Counted from the first letter of the stretch, positions 13,581-28,326 are shown. The stretch is DNA of 64,000 nt from Pieris napi (GCF_905475465.1 NC_062247.1:248001-312000), one strand, 5' to 3'. Notes: generated from the letters alone by a model not told the origin. A program made the numbers and translations.

Positions 13581-13692
13581 TTGCGGCGGGCGGCGTCGGG
13601 CGGGCGGCGAATGCAGAGCAGTGACAGGTCGCGGCTCTGTCGCCGACACGAGAGCGGGGTAATGCATAAAATTTCACACGGCGGCCGCAATT
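13581..13692. other. CpG-rich patch
   Basis: A run of GCGGCGGGCGGCGTCGGGCG type at 13584-13610, further CpG-dense sequence, and the palindrome GCGGCCGC at 13681-13688 stand out from the AT-rich background. A 61-codon plus frame (13515-13700) crosses it, but its Arg-rich translation simply reflects the base composition. It could be a promoter-proximal element, an untranslated exon or a conserved regulatory block; nothing here decides between them. Confidence 0.45.
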
Positions 13693-16656
13693 TAAACTGA
13701 TATCATATTTGAGTTTAGGCGAGACGTGCTCGTGATAGCTCGATATAGCGGGCGCCGTCGAATATGCATAACTCCCAATTTCGAGTCACGTTTCTGCATA
13801 ATTTTTTGAAGATGTTACGATGCTTGTTTGAGAAACACTTCTCGCTGACGAATTTATTGATATCCTTACTTACATTGCTCATTGTACTTTTTAATAAAGT
13901 ATTTTTTCACACATTTACAGTTGAAATTGTCTTCTTTCACTTTACTACAAATGCTTTGAACAACTGTGATTTCATAAGCACTGCAAATAATATCGAACCA
14001 TTAAAAATGTTTTCGAAATACATTTAACAAATGGCCTCTGTGTACGGAGGACTTAACAAAAATAATATCGAACAATATTTGTTTAAATGAAATTCGAACA
14101 ACTAACAAAACTTTAGGCTTTCACCGTTAAAATAACAAAGGTCAAAAGGCCAAACGTCAAAATACGGCGAAATGTTTGACGGATATATATGGGATTCTAA
14201 TAAAAATTTACAGTTTATACGACAGTGAGACTACAATTATTCAGTCAGGAATAAAAAATACAGAAATATTTAATTTTGCAAACAACATTATTATCATAAG
14301 TATGAAAAATGTTAAATGTTACTTTGATGGGACTGCTCCGTAAATATTTCATGATGTTTTTCATTTCTAGCTATATCATATTGGACAAGACTGTAATAAG
14401 GTTACTTGAGGACGTAATTTAATAACAATGACGATTTACATGTCACTTTCGGGTATCAAACATATTTAAGGTTAAAGAAAAAACAAGAATAGCGAATACT
14501 TACGTAAACATAGAAGTTCAAAGTTTAGCAGTTTATACGAAACTAAATCACATTTAGTACTTATTTATAAGTATCAAGATTAGAATATTCATCGACAGTC
14601 TATTTGGAGCGTAGGCATCACTATCTGCGGAGTGCGCACTGATTTATAGTGACGTCCGCGGTGAGTTATCGATATCGACGCTTCGTTTGATTGCCTTATT
14701 GCCTTTTGTTAGCTCTCCGAATATTTTAGCTTATAATTTGCATTAATTTCACGAGCGGGGAGATTTGTTCCACTCAGTATTCGAATTGTTTTCAGAAATT
14801 TTGGCATTGGCCTTCGAGTTTATCGTAGACATAGTTGACTTTAATTATAATATTCAATTTTATTTCGAATAAGTTTAAACTTCAAAAGGTCTGAGTCTTT
14901 GATATTAAAATAAGTCCATAAATAATTAAAAGTAACAACTTAATATGAATTTATTTAGATTCACGATTTTACTCAACAATCACGCACACCACTATATCAT
15001 GTACCTATTGCCTATTTCGACTGTATTATTAGCTATTCCATCTAATGCCTATTTATATTTAATATTAAACGGCGAAGACACAGCATTATTGAGTTTTAAT
15101 ATTCCAGATTGCATAATACGTCATGGCCATTCTTAACAGCGAAATGCATTTTTAGATGCAGCGTGATGTGCATTATTTATTGTGCATAAATATCGTAGAC
15201 GGGAGAAGTGCTCGGAACGTGGAGTAATTTCGCACTGAATGTGAGATATTATTGCCGGGACGCTGTGTTTAATGCCTTGATGCCGTCTTAATATACGTCA
15301 CAGCTTTCATATAGTATCTTAATTAATATAAAAATTAATCACGACAATTCTATATATTTCCGTAGTACTAAGTTGCCTAATCAGAAACTCTTCTGCTAGG
15401 TCAAGTCGCAGACCTACTGGATGGCGTCTCGCACAGTCAGTAGTTTGGGCTATAGCTTAAGCACAAATGCCTTCTTTTAATAGTTATAGTTAATAGCTTT
15501 GCTCGTATAAGATAGCAATATTCAAGGGCGTCATTCGCCTTTGATTCCGATCAAAACGAGATGCATAATCCGTTACACAACGAGCGAGTGCTGGTGGCAC
15601 GCCGCCAACCGTTATAAATGTTTGATTTCGAGCCACCGATTTGATTTCTCGCTACTTTATTATTAAAGTGAACACGATTTACAATGCCTTTAGAATTTGG
15701 CAGTGATTGCACTCCAATTTGATAACCCTAGCATTCAAAACACACATTTCCAACTTCTACGCTTCTATAGATAAAATTGTCCACATTCAAATCTTTTCAT
15801 AAACTAACTTTTTACTTTCTCGAATAAGGTTTTATTAAAACCTAATTTCATTAGCATTTCATATCAAAATGGAGACGTTATTCAACTTCTATAGCGCGCG
15901 AAGATAATAAATCTTGTGATAATTGACCTTCTAGAATCTAGATTCACTCAGTTTTACATATTTATATCTATTTTAAGTACAAAATCAAATCAAATGGTAT
16001 GGCGCTTATAAAGGGGACATTACCTACTCGACTACACTGGAGTGGAAAGAAAGGCAGAAGTGGCACGGTTAGACCAAGCAAGGTAAATACCTACGAGTGT
16101 TACTTGAGCCTCGGAATAACCTACTTTCAACACTTTTGCAAGAACTTTGAATAAAACACCGGGTAAGCAGTCTTTGTCAAAAGATATTTTTTGTACTTGT
16201 AACATTTCACGTACAAAATCCACACAAACGCGGTTCCGTGTGTAGTGGTCCATCTAGTGGATCAAACTGTGAAATATTTCTCGTGTTCGTAACATCACAA
16301 TCTTAAGAATTTATTAATGCAATCATGTTTTAACAGTCACGATATCAAAGTTATGAGGCACATTAAAATTGTCTAATGAATGGAATATGTCGATAATAAA
16401 ACTGACAATAGCGTGTGAAGACATCAGTGCCTTTCTAAATAATATAACAGAGTAAAATGAAGCTTATTTGCAGTTAATATTCCCCTATACGAATCATGTG
16501 TTTAGATAATGAAGTCGGATATTATAATAGAATCTACAAGTATTGTAAGTATTATAAGTTAGGAAATTGATGAATACATACAAGTATACAATTATGACTT
16601 GGCACCGACTTCCAAAATTTGGCTAATAGGATCTTCATGTCCGTTTTTATAGATAA
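13693..16656. other. AT-rich DNA without a recognisable gene
   Basis: The plus frame 13764-14027 (87 codons, rich in Phe, Leu, Ile and Asn) and the minus frame 16032-16253 (73 codons) have no recognisable family. Short moderately GC-rich blocks at 14600-14720 and 15540-15660 could be regulatory, but there is no direct evidence. Confidence 0.5.
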
Positions 16657-17210
16657 CTAGCTGACCCGGCTAACTTCGTTCCGCCTTAATAATAATATCG
16701 TTGTTACTTTAGTTAAACTTATTTTAGGATTTCATTAAGGTGATAACTTTTTTTGCAAATAGAGAAATGTTTTATTGCTTGCCATTGCAAAAGAAGAATG
16801 GCAGTTTTACACATTAGGCCTCTTCTCTCTATCGCCAATATTGCGATACTGCATGTTAAAGCACTTTCTGCTTTACAACATTTTTTGATGAGGTAACACA
16901 TGTTTTCGATCAAGATCAAAGCCTGGTTATGCATCTCCTCATTTACCTCAAGTTCGGAATTTCTTGAAGTGACACGAATTCGACGTAAAATGATGCGTAG
17001 TTTTGTCAACAAATGTCACCACATGCCGTGTGCATTCGTAAAATTAATTAATTTATTTATTGTTATTCGATAACTTATCCGATATTTTATTACTTATTCT
17101 GCTATTCGGAGTGGAGAAAAATCCATCAAAAAAGACATAACTAACATCGGTCCAGCCGATCTCGAGTTATAAGTGTTGTAACAAACACGACTTTCTTTTA
17201 TATATATAGA
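16657..17210 (-). mobile_element. Helitron, short copy with both termini
   Basis: Read on the minus strand, the element begins TCTATATATATAAAAGAAAG (5' end at 17210) and ends GGGTCAGCTAG (3' end at 16657). These are the TC...CTRR ends of Helitron rolling-circle transposons. The flanking bases are A and T on either side, matching the A|T target and the absence of a target duplication. Near the 3' end, GGCGGAACGAAGTTAGCCGGG gives only a weak short stem. At 554 bp it is far too short to be autonomous. Internally the minus frame 16719-17012 carries NEEMHNQALILIEN, which resembles a segment of Helitron helicases. The terminal sequences match insect Helitrons as I know them; no search was run. Confidence 0.75.
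16719..17012 (-). pseudogene. Fragment resembling Helitron helicase, inside the Helitron
   Basis: This 97-codon minus frame lies wholly inside the Helitron at 16657-17210. Residues 23-37 read VNEEMHNQALILIEN, similar to a conserved helix in the Rep/helicase protein of insect Helitrons, where an E-x-x-N-x-A-L-x-x-I-E-D pattern is usual. The rest (Cys- and Ile-rich, residues 40-97) shows no helicase motif: no Walker A or B and no Rep HUH motif. A full protein would need well over a thousand residues. It is therefore a captured or internally deleted remnant, not a functional gene. The resemblance is short, and the match could be coincidental. Confidence 0.4.
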
Positions 17211-20200
17211 TAAGCTAATAAACAAGTAATACATTTAATTTTCTTAATAATACAATTAAGAATTGTTATCTGATACTTTTTAGTGGATCTTAGAGTCAGT
17301 TATGTTTATAAGTACAGTTATTTTTACAAGCTATTGAAGGTCACATCGTTTTGAGCGATTAAAAGATTTCATTAAGAGATTTACTGCGATGCAACACAAA
17401 CATTTATAACAGCAATTGAAGAATTTTCATATATGTAGACTGCATCAAGCGTTTATATGTCCTAGACTTCTGTGGCTGTTATGCTATTATTCTTTCCTAA
17501 TTTCCGTCTGTGAAGTTATATTATACAACAGATCTAAATATAGCACAAAACTGCCTCGTAAGGGCTATAAATTAAGGTTGCGTTGTTTTCAAACAGCAGC
17601 GCCTCCGCTTCAAAACTTAAGCAAATTATAAGTTAGACGACATACGTCAGGAATTTGGAAGTTTAAAGATATGGTTAGCGAGACGCCAGTTTAACATAAA
17701 CTATCTTAGATCTCGACTAACTCCTAGACTAAACTCGGGTTAACTCAGAATTAAATTAGTTTTAATTTTAAGCCTGATTCTTGGCGAGATTGAGAAAGTT
17801 GTAACCCTTGGTTTGGTCGATGTTGACTACGTGACGTGATGCTCAGAAAGAAACCTAGTTAACAACTCTTAATTAGAAGATACTTTAAGGTATTTATATT
17901 AAATTCTTTGCCAAAGTTCTTTTGACGAGCTTTGGTAAAGGGATGCTTCAACTTTGGCGAGACGTTTCGCACAATCTTATCCAACTAACATGAAAATTGC
18001 TATTTTAAGATTTACAAAATAGACCTTCATGCATTATATTTATAAAACTCTAATGTAACGATGTTATATCCGAATTCATGTGGATCATTCGTTAGAAATA
18101 CAAACGCTTTTGAGAATCGATACAAAGCGTCAATCAGATAAACATTATCAGCTGATAGGCGGCCATAAAAGTAGTCTCCACGCTGTTGCGGCACTGGCGT
18201 GACGCCAGCACGGCGCGTGCCACGTGAGACATTACTGAACAGTATTTACGGAGACTGGCAACCCCATAATGAGCTGGAACTCTGCTAATGTCCTGAAAAA
18301 CGGACCGAGCCTAGCCAACTTACCAAGACAGTTCTTTACATATTCCGGTACGAATACCGGTATCAAACGAATATAATGGTAATCTTAAATCTATATTAAT
18401 TCCAGATTTTCACGATGCTCAAGAAATTGCGCATACCGATTCCTATTCAAAGCTACCGATATGTTGTAGTGATAGCAAAAATTGTGAATAAATGATCCCG
18501 AAAAGGTCATATCTAATAGCAAAATAGTCATAAATCAACAGCAAGTGACGAACGTTACAAAGAGTAGAGTTGTAAAAATCTAGTTAGATTTCAATCTCCG
18601 GCCCGTAGTCGAAAGATTTATTCTCTGCAGGGCATTGTTTCATATTTCTCATAGACGGACAGTTCGCGTATCGATAACGTGTCCACACAAGTTATATAAT
18701 AAAAAAGTGAGAATAATGTACGACTATACATAAATGTTTATAAACGATATGCAAATCAAAAAATAATTTTATTTATAGAAGTTACATATAACTTTAATAA
18801 ATAAACACAAAGACTTAAAAAACCGGTGATATTTGTTTAACAATAAACCAGTTGTCGCCTGTCTTTTCTCCGCAAGTTCAAATATTTCCTCCACAAACAC
18901 GGATCGATACCGCGAAGCTGTATTCAAATGTAAGTGAGCCATTGGTTTCGGCGTGTCGTGCGCTAATGGAGCGATTGTGTTCCTCACAACAGGCTTCGGA
19001 AAACTACGCTTTCAGCTCATACTTTTGTAACTGTACGAGCTTCGCTTCGCCCACCTTTCAGTGCCATTACTATAAAAGTTGAATGTATAAAAAACTACGT
19101 TTAAGATAAGTACTTACACGTAGGGTGCTTTGTGATGTAAAACGTTTCATTGGGGTTAATAACATACAAAATGCACGGTTAAAATTAAAAATGAAGTCTT
19201 ATTTTAATAAGAAAATATACAATTTTAACCCGATTGCATTACTGCGTCATAAAAACAAATTAGTTCGCCCGTTGACGTTGCCAAAAACGTACAAGTTGTT
19301 CTGTTACGTTGAGTTTATGCTGTAGCGTTATCATGGCTGCGACAACGTGCATACTTAAGTTTTTAATTGCTTTGCTTCAAAATCTGGTAAGTGAATTAGC
19401 AGAAATAGGCTACAAACAATATTTGTGCGGATAATAGTTTGTGCAATATACACAATAACTATAACTCGCTTCTTTGTCTCGTAACGCGCAACAAATAGAA
19501 AAGATAAATAATTTCTTAATAGATAAAAGTTAGTAAAGATCATTTGGTAAGAAAAATATAAATCTAAAGTGTCAATTTCAAAATTTATGACAACATTTTT
19601 TAGTTTCATCAGATTGAAAATAATATAATAGAACAATAAAAGATGAAACATAAAGACTTGTCACGAAACTGGAATATAAAGATAGTTGTGAATTCGGCAA
19701 AGGCAATCAAAACTCTGCCAAAATGTGTTGCGCTCGGGTTTACGTGCCGTCTCTATTTTTCTCATGCCAACACGAGGTTACAACAATGGCGATATAAAAA
19801 AAATATTATTTATTTAGATCTGACGTTAGTTGTTTAATCGTCAGGTAACAAATGTATTTATATATTTATTCACGCCCTGTGCCAAAACATTTATGAAATA
19901 TTTTTTTATAATCATTTAGGAGTGCAAGTTGCGTTCTTCACACTATCAATACCATGACCAAAGAGGCCATTACATAAAACTAAGCTTTAAACTAACTAAA
20001 AGCAATCTATTTTCCTAAACGCCACCAATGCGATTGTGTTAGTGGCCCTACAGCACTGTCTGTTGCAGGCAGACATACGAAGGAATTCCGTCGGCTTTGT
20101 TTCCTAAATTGAAGCACTTATTCCGTTCGCTCAAGATTTGCTTTATTTTCAAGACGTTATTTATTCACTCGAATATTGCGAAACTTTTTATTCTATTCAA

Positions 20201-23200
20201 GTTAAAAGAACGAACAAATGGAGTTTGAAAATAGCATTTTATAACTGCACACATCGTTACCAAAAACGTTGCAAAAATGTTTATTTACAATAACCACCCA
20301 ATTTTTTCATATTAATAAGAAAAGTATTCTTAACAGGAAGATAAACTGGCTAGTAAAAGAATATAGCATTGTACCAGCATTCAAATTGGAAGAAACATTC
20401 ATATAAAGTGAAACTTTTTTCTAAGTAAAGCCTTTCCTTACTAGTAAAGTATTATTATAACTATCCCAGCCTCCAAGTGTTTAAAATCATAATTTAATAA
20501 ATTCAGTCCATATGAAGTTATTAATAGGAGCTACCGGAGCTAACGCGAATCGATTCAGCCGACAAGTGGGTTTAATCAAACGGAGGAAATTACCTATAAC
20601 TGGGCTCAAATGGGTCACACGCGAGCACCCACTAGCGCCGCCGCCCGTCCGCGTCACCCGCTACGCAAATAGGACTATTTGTGAAAGCCATTTCTTTATT
20701 ATATCTTAATTGAGCGGTTAAATATGTTATTTTTCCTACCTTCCTTCGTCCTAAACTCAATATTTTGTCATCGTAAGGCATTACGATCGCACTCACACAT
20801 AAGTATTGGTATAATTTACAAACAACACGTGCAAAATAATGTTGAAAAGAAATGTATTCAATAGTAAACAACATTTTAATAATAAGCAAATAGAACAAGC
20901 ATAAATTTATTCCTGTTGACGCAATAGAGCCTTGAATGATCGGCAGAAGACTTCCGCCCACGAGGATGTCTCGTCGCCGCCTGTGGGCGATCGGGTTTTA
21001 AGTTTATTGTGTCCTTCAATGACCTTGTTTTGTTTTCCATTAAACAACTGCAAACTGATTTAAGAATTTACTGTTTATACGCAAACATTTTATAATTTGA
21101 TATTTCGTACACAATTTAAATGTGATGTGTAACCTGATATTGTAACCTAATTATTTAGTTAGATCTTTTCTGAGGTAAAATATTAATGAAATAAAACCAT
21201 TTCATTGAATTAAAAAGCGGCATCACAGTTCGAAGTTAAATTTAAAGGTATTCAAAAGAAAATGAACCTCGGCTGGCCTGAAATCTCAAATGTTTCATTC
21301 GGATAGTAATTTTTTTCGGCCTAACCCATACACTCAGCCTGCGGGGGTAATAACCGTATCTTAACCCCTCAAGGAGACTCGTTATATTTTTATCGCAAGC
21401 GCCGGCATCATAACACCAGGCCTATACCTTTATTAAGGCTTTCGTGAAATATCGCCTTTTTCAGATGAAATATTTTATGGATTTTTAAGGAGTCGTATCG
21501 TTGCTTATATTTGCATGAAAGCCTCGAGCTTATCGAAAAATTAACGCGTTTGTAAAACTAAGCATTACATAAAAAACATTACTAAAATCTCAAAGAGCTT
21601 TATCGTTGTGATACAATTTCAAGATTAGGTGAATTCCCAGCTTAGCGAGTGCACTTAAGCATTAATAGCAAAGGCAATTTCATTAGAGATAAGCAAGGAA
21701 TAATTAAAATCGATATCTCTAGGCAAGGATTTATAGACGTACTCATTCGATACATCGAATTAATGGCCCATAGAATTCGAGTTATCTCATTACTGGTGAA
21801 TAATTCGAGATAACATCGAGTGCGGTTATCGATTCAATAATCGATAATGTGTTATTAACCTCAGACCTGTTGTGTGTAGTTAATAATGGCTTAATTTGCC
21901 CTAATATTCCGGCAAATACTACACCGCCACTAAGAATGGAGGGAGGGTAACTGGACATTGGTAGGAGAGAATGTGCCCAATGTGTCGATAAGGTATGCAA
22001 CGAAGTCACCGCAGACACGCAATTTCTGCTACGTGGGGTACTCAAACTTTTTTGTTTAAATTAATGCAGCCGCTAAGTTCTTAGCAAAATACTACGAAGA
22101 AACTCATTCTAATATAGCAAGGCCATATATTAAACAGTTAAAGATCTAAAGCATAAAGCAATGTTCCATGTAAGGCGCCGCTTCAATTAATAGTAATTGC
22201 TGAGAAATGATCAGTAATTACTGTTCGATATCAGTATTTACTGACTTTTTGTTCCAGCTCTTAAGGCTCGCAGATTATGTGCAATTGATATGGTTTTTGT
22301 GTGCAAGACTTTGGCACACGCATCGGGAGATTACAGTCCAGTTTAGGGATAAATGAATCGAGGTACCGATAAATATAGTTAATAGCTTCGAACTAATTAC
22401 CAGATTACGGTTCAACTGGGTCCAATTAATTAAAACAAAATTGGTTATTACACGTAATAATGATCAATGTATAATTTCGTTATTGGACTATGGAAATAAT
22501 ATTATAGCTACGAATTAACAACAGTAACAGATAACTATCTGTAGAAATCTATAATTATACTTTAAATTTTTTTTACACCAGGATTTTTGAAATGTACGTT
22601 TGTACCGGACAGGTGGAAAAACAACCATGAACAATTCGAGTTGTTTCTTGGTAGTTCAGAAATAGCGACGAAGTGAAATTCAGTAAAGTTTTGCGTTATT
22701 CAACATCACGAGTAGTCTTCATATTTCGTATATCTAAATGCTAAAACAAAAGTGTTGCGGCGATCGTCATTGACTTTCAAATGCGATTCATGTAATATTA
22801 AGGCCGCCCGTACACTGCGGATATTCAAATGCGCCTGCGCAGTGCTCGTGATAGGTCACTTTGCACCCGCCCTTTATGTTAAATGCTAGCTATGTAAGTG
22901 ATACTGCACGTATCATATAATTAGCTAGATATTTTGGAGGTGTGTACATTGGAAGATTTGCTTATTAGCAAACTATTATTATATTACATTATTTTATTTT
23001 TATTATATTATATTATTTACTATTGTAAGCCCTTATTATTAAGGATTTATCCTATTATATTTCCCATGTACCATCATTGACTTCATTTATTTACATTTAA
23101 AATCATAAATATACTATGATATATCTTTCTTTAAATTCTGAATATACCCCAAAGGAAATTGGTATAACATTAGCAAAACAGGTAGGAAGGTAAGTTGAGT

Positions 23201-26200
23201 ACCTCGTAACTGGACACGCAGGTGCAGACAATCTGGTCTCGCAGTCTTGCGGCACAATGGGACTGAATTAAAAGGAAATAATTTTCTCACAGCTATTGAA
23301 ATTTAAGTATAAACTCCTTTAGACCGTAAGTTTTATTTATTTTATCAAGTTATGAAAAGCTCTTTTTAATAAATATTTAGACAAAATAATACCAAGGTAG
23401 GAAGTTACAAACTGAAATTTATTCTTACTAGAAGGTACAGTGCGTTTTTATTAAACACAAATTCTACAATGAAATACACAAAAACACAAGATGTAACGTT
23501 ATCAGCGAAAACTATAATGGCTAGAATTTCCCCTGCGAGTGCGGAGCCGATATCGGAGCTACGAATAGTTGGAGCTTACGAAATATGCACAGCACATATA
23601 AATAAAACTTGCTTAAAGCTTTTGGCATATCACGAACGGTTGAAGTTGGGAACAAACAACGCGTTTTAGCCACGCGAACCAACAACAAACTTCGAAACGA
23701 TACCTCAATACTATTTGCAATTGTTTCTTAACATAAAATCTTCAAATTTTTACAACTATGTTTCGTAAGATTCACAAAACCATAAAAAACAAGGCAGAAG
23801 TTTGTAAAAACAGACATTAAAAGCTCTGCAACGTTTAAGTTAATACCTTCGACGTGATATGAACACGCAACCTTCTGAAATCTGTCTTTTTCTATTAAAA
23901 TAAGCATCACGTGTTGCGCATAATTCTTACCCTTAAATCAAATTTTAATTTTACATGCGCATATTTACTGGGCGCGTGCGCAGAATTAATGTGAGTTGGC
24001 GAAACACCTTGTCAATAATACTACGGTCATTGTGTCACAATGGCAGGTGCGGGTCAGGTTCAATGCTCATATTATGTAACGGATGTAAATAGTAGAACAA
24101 ATAATCTATAAAAAGCACCGTGAGAATACACGAGACATTTTACAATTGTCCATATTACGACGTACACTTTGTTACACGTTATGTTATATTTTTGTCCGAT
24201 CTAGTGACGAATAGTTTAAATAAAATGGAAAGTTCTAAAATTGGGTTATTAGTAGTTGAAAGAAAGCAAAAGGGTGAAGTGAAAAGGAGATGGCCTGATG
24301 AAGCCGCGTTTCGCGAGTGGTCCTTCGGCTATTCAGGCTTCCAGTTAAACTAATTAATGCACATAACTGAAATCATCAGGTTATTTTATTAAGTCAGAGC
24401 AAGTAGGTCGAGAGCCTCAGCGGCTTCGTACAAAGCCTCCGCCAATTTACTCTTTTAATTATTTAATACTGTATACGTGACCCAAATTCATTTATTTCGC
24501 AATAATCCTACTCACCTAGTCCTGTAAAATATCTCTGATATTTCAAACGAGGTGCTTACCTACTAATTAACATGTAGTAATATAAAATAATTTCTCTTTG
24601 AGACCTAATTATTAAACGACTAAAATCTAATCAAATATGAATTTCTAAACATATATTTATATTAATAAGCTTTAGTAAACTTGTAAATCCAACTCACAAT
24701 CAGCGTAATAATGCGTTTAGTTAGTGAACGGCGCGATAACCTTGGCGCGTGAGCCAGGCTAATGTTATTAGCGAGTTATCAAATGAATGCGAAGATACTG
24801 CTGCGACCCAATTTCTCAATAAACTCAATTAAAACCGAAGCAACGGATGCGAAATGCTCTAATCGTAAACCGATTGCGATTACGAAACGATTTAATTAGA
24901 ATTTTATAAAATACACGGTGAATAACAGATGAGTGCTTTCAGAACTCTACTTTTTCATACTTGTGAATTTATTTTTAAGTGTATCATTCTTTTATATTAT
25001 AAAAAAATAATTTAGATAAACATGGTACATTTTTTATAATATAGCATTGTTTTGGGCCTTTGTGTAAAATCTGGTATTTTAATAAGTTAATGTACCTATA
25101 GATTAAACGAAGATATTTAAGTCCTTTATGCACACATTTTCGGATTCACATAAGGAATTAAATTACTATTCCGAATATTGTTCTAATTTTTGAAAGTATA
25201 TAGTAATCCTTTTGATTTCTGTTTGTATTCTACAAGTAGGTTAGATGAATGCAAGAATATCAATGTGAGAACAAACAGTGGGGCATTATGCCGAGTGTTC
25301 TTAGAAAGGATTTCCATTCGAGGCCTTTTTACCTAAATGCCTTTATAAATATTAAACGGTAGGTCTTAACTCAGTGAAGCAGGGTATTTATATTTATATT
25401 GTTCATATAATAATTATAAATGGAATGTCGAAAATGCAGCAACAAAAATTTTATATAACTTTTGTAAGAAACGGACCTGAAGTTATGTTAATGTTAGTCT
25501 CAGACCTAATATATTAAACAACTATAAAGACGATACTGTCAATTAAAAGATTTGCATTCATAAACTAATAATGTTTAAATGTATAATTATATAATTTCTT
25601 ATATATGTATGTATGATGAATATGTGATGATATGTATGTGATAATAACTATAATAAAAAAAGGGAAAACTCACCTTACATAATTGGGAGTCCCCTAAAAG
25701 ATCCAGATTATTAAATACCTGAAAATAAATTAAAAAATTTTTGTAAGTGCACACTCGTAATAAAATAAAAAAAATAGAGCGCGAATGAATGAAATGAATT
25801 TCTGGATGGAAAAAATGCGTCGTCGTGGTTTTAACTTCATTTATAACAAATAACATACATAAGAACTTTATTTAGAAATAATTAATAGAATGTTCAATAA
25901 ATGTTTTGTGCAAGTCTACAATATATAGTATAGTACCTAAATCAGCAATAAATAAGAAATTGTAACGTTTATACAGTTAGCAATAAATTTATTATGAAGC
26001 TGTGTTTGAAACTAGCTCAGTAAACATAAAATAAAAGCAACTTTCAGTTGAACGTTCGTATTTAACCTGCCGTTTTTCTGTAAACAGTTAAAAAGGTTTA
26101 ATTTCGCTACTTTCGCGAAAACTTTGCGTTTCAGACTTAAATGGCTACCGAGAGGAAAATATTTGATTCCACATCAAATAGAGGACTTGTTTAAATTAGG

Positions 26201-28326
26201 TCAGATGCTTTCAACTCGCGATGCCACGATTCACCCCCGAGTATTGTGTTTTGTGTGTGAAAGATGTTATCTTACCGTTTCATGTTTAATTCTAAACATT
26301 TCGAGTTAAATTCAATTGAGGAAGAATAAAACATACTGCTGATTCTCATTATAATAACACATTCGTGACAAATTATTTTAAATAAGCACGATTAAAATCA
26401 CTAAATCTTACAAGCTAGTGTTTTACAAGGCCTCAAGATAAATAATTTGTCAGGCTTTGTTGAAAATACGAGGGTCTCAAAACCTAGGTTTAAGCCTTAA
26501 TATTTAACACCTGAAAAGGTTTGTAGGCCTCGCAGGAATACAACAATGTATCCTACGGATTAAGTATTTTGTTTCACTATAAATATTACTTTTCTTTGTT
26601 TGAAATACAATGACAGTTAAAGCTCGGACGTTTTTCAGATATTTTCTTACCACGGGGTGTAAAGAGGTTTTACTAATATAATTAAATATTGTGAATTGTT
26701 AATGTGAATCTTATTGTTTAATTAAGTTAATTGTGTGGGAAGCTCTACAAACTTATATAAACTTACAATTGCGAAGTTACACTTTATAATTTAAAAAATA
26801 AAAGTCAAAGCCATTGTGTCTGGGGTCAGTCGGGTCAGTATCCACGAGGTGAAGGGCCAGTGGGGTTAAACTGTCGGTGAGGGTCCGTAGTTTCTACACG
26901 TGAGTTAACATTTCATTTTTTACACACATTGAATGGAAAGAGCGTTACCCAGTTATTATTAATCAACAAAATCTGATGTGATGAGAGACGCTTAACACTT
27001 AGCATCAGATGAGCCTCTTGCCTATTTAATATATAAGAATGTGTTATTCTTATCATCCTTATATATGCAAGAATTTGAGAAATAATGTTTCAGTCAGGCG
27101 AGTTCTTGTATCAAAACTAAACGCTATTAATGAAGCGAATATACATTTTTAAGAACCACTAGCTCTACCGTCAATTAACTACATCTAACAATTGTTATCA
27201 GAAAGTGTAATTCGACAAATAAGAATCCTAGAACGCTCAGAAAACTGTATAATTTCCGCTGTAGTGTATTGTTTAGTCCACACAATATGATTCCGTCGGC
27301 CTCCTCGCACCTGGCCGATTCACGGCAACTTGTTTATCCGCTTTTTTGTTTAAATTAAATGCCATTCATGCGCACAGACACGCCATTACCTGACATTACG
27401 ACGATTCTTTACTTAAATGTTCCTATTATTATATTGAATGAAATCCTAATGATTTCTGAAGTAGTGCGGACTGTAAAACGAAATTTAAATTTAAAGAAAT
27501 TTAAAATTATCCGTCCTTCATAAAATAAAACGATATTTTACCAAACGGAATAAAAAATAAGACGTTTCAAACGTAATCGTCTTTATACAAACGAAAAACT
27601 CGAAGTCGAAACACATGTTCCAATAACAATATCGTCAATATATCTTCGCATTTGAAAGGAACGCTATATCAAAAGTGCCATTTCAAAAATTTCAATACAC
27701 ACAAAAGATTACATTTACATAGAACAAGCGAGTACACGTCAAATAAAATCGTTTTGTGTGAAGATTGCGTCTATATCGAGTTTAAAAACGCCCAAACGAC
27801 TTGGCAACGTCACGCGGCCACGATTGAACGCTGCTCGGCTTTATCTTACGAATTGTATTTAATATTGAACCGTGTTTACCTTTGCTTTACTTTTATTAAT
27901 ATTTAAAACATAACTGCAGCAGTGAATTCCGTCATTGGATACAGTAGTCTCAATCAGTTTTAATGAGTTAGTAGACGCAGAATCGTAATATTTTCAGTAA
28001 CGAGGGATAGTTTGTCAGGACGCATGATAATTCATAAAAAGGGTCAGGTTGAGGGTCAGTGGTAATAATTATCGCCTAATGGCGCCCTCTAAGCGGATTA
28101 CTTTGCTCTGTGGCGGCGAGCGATTGTGCCAAAGTGCCGCTTACAGAAGATCGGGTTTAGGGCAGCTTTAAGTACGTCTCACAGCACCGTCTATGTGGGT
28201 AGAGATAATATGATTCAAATTAAAATAACTTGATCTATGGGAAACTGTTTTTACACTTATAGGTATTATTTATCAAAATGCCATTTGCTTATGATAGTTA
28301 ATTGTAAAAGTTATTTAATCATTTGC
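17211..28326. other. Long AT-rich stretch without a recognisable gene
   Basis: Eleven kilobases with no frame above 109 codons. The longest, 20632-20961 minus, has no family resemblance, and 19355-19651 minus is a low-complexity Leu/Ile/Phe frame. I see no SINE, LINE or Helitron here. A few short hairpins (20955-20989, 21830-21850), AT-rich simple sequence at 22970-23030, and candidate regulatory blocks around 24710-24900 and 27290-27400 are all that stands out. Confidence 0.55.
20955..20989. repeat. CGCCCAC/GTGGGCG hairpin
   Basis: The 7-bp arms CGCCCAC (20955-20961) and GTGGGCG (20983-20989) enclose a second possible small stem, GA.../...CTC. The spot is GC-rich compared with its surroundings. 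Confidence 0.5.

Noticed and set aside
19355..19651. 98-codon minus-strand frame
   Set aside because: Composition is dominated by Leu, Ile, Phe and Asn as expected from AT-rich random sequence; no motif or signal supports it.
20632..20961. 109-codon minus-strand frame
   Set aside because: No family resemblance, no gene signals, and a composition change halfway through that follows base content.
22970..23030. AT-rich TTATATTA array, considered as a satellite or origin
   Set aside because: Irregular units and short length; ordinary AT-rich simple sequence.
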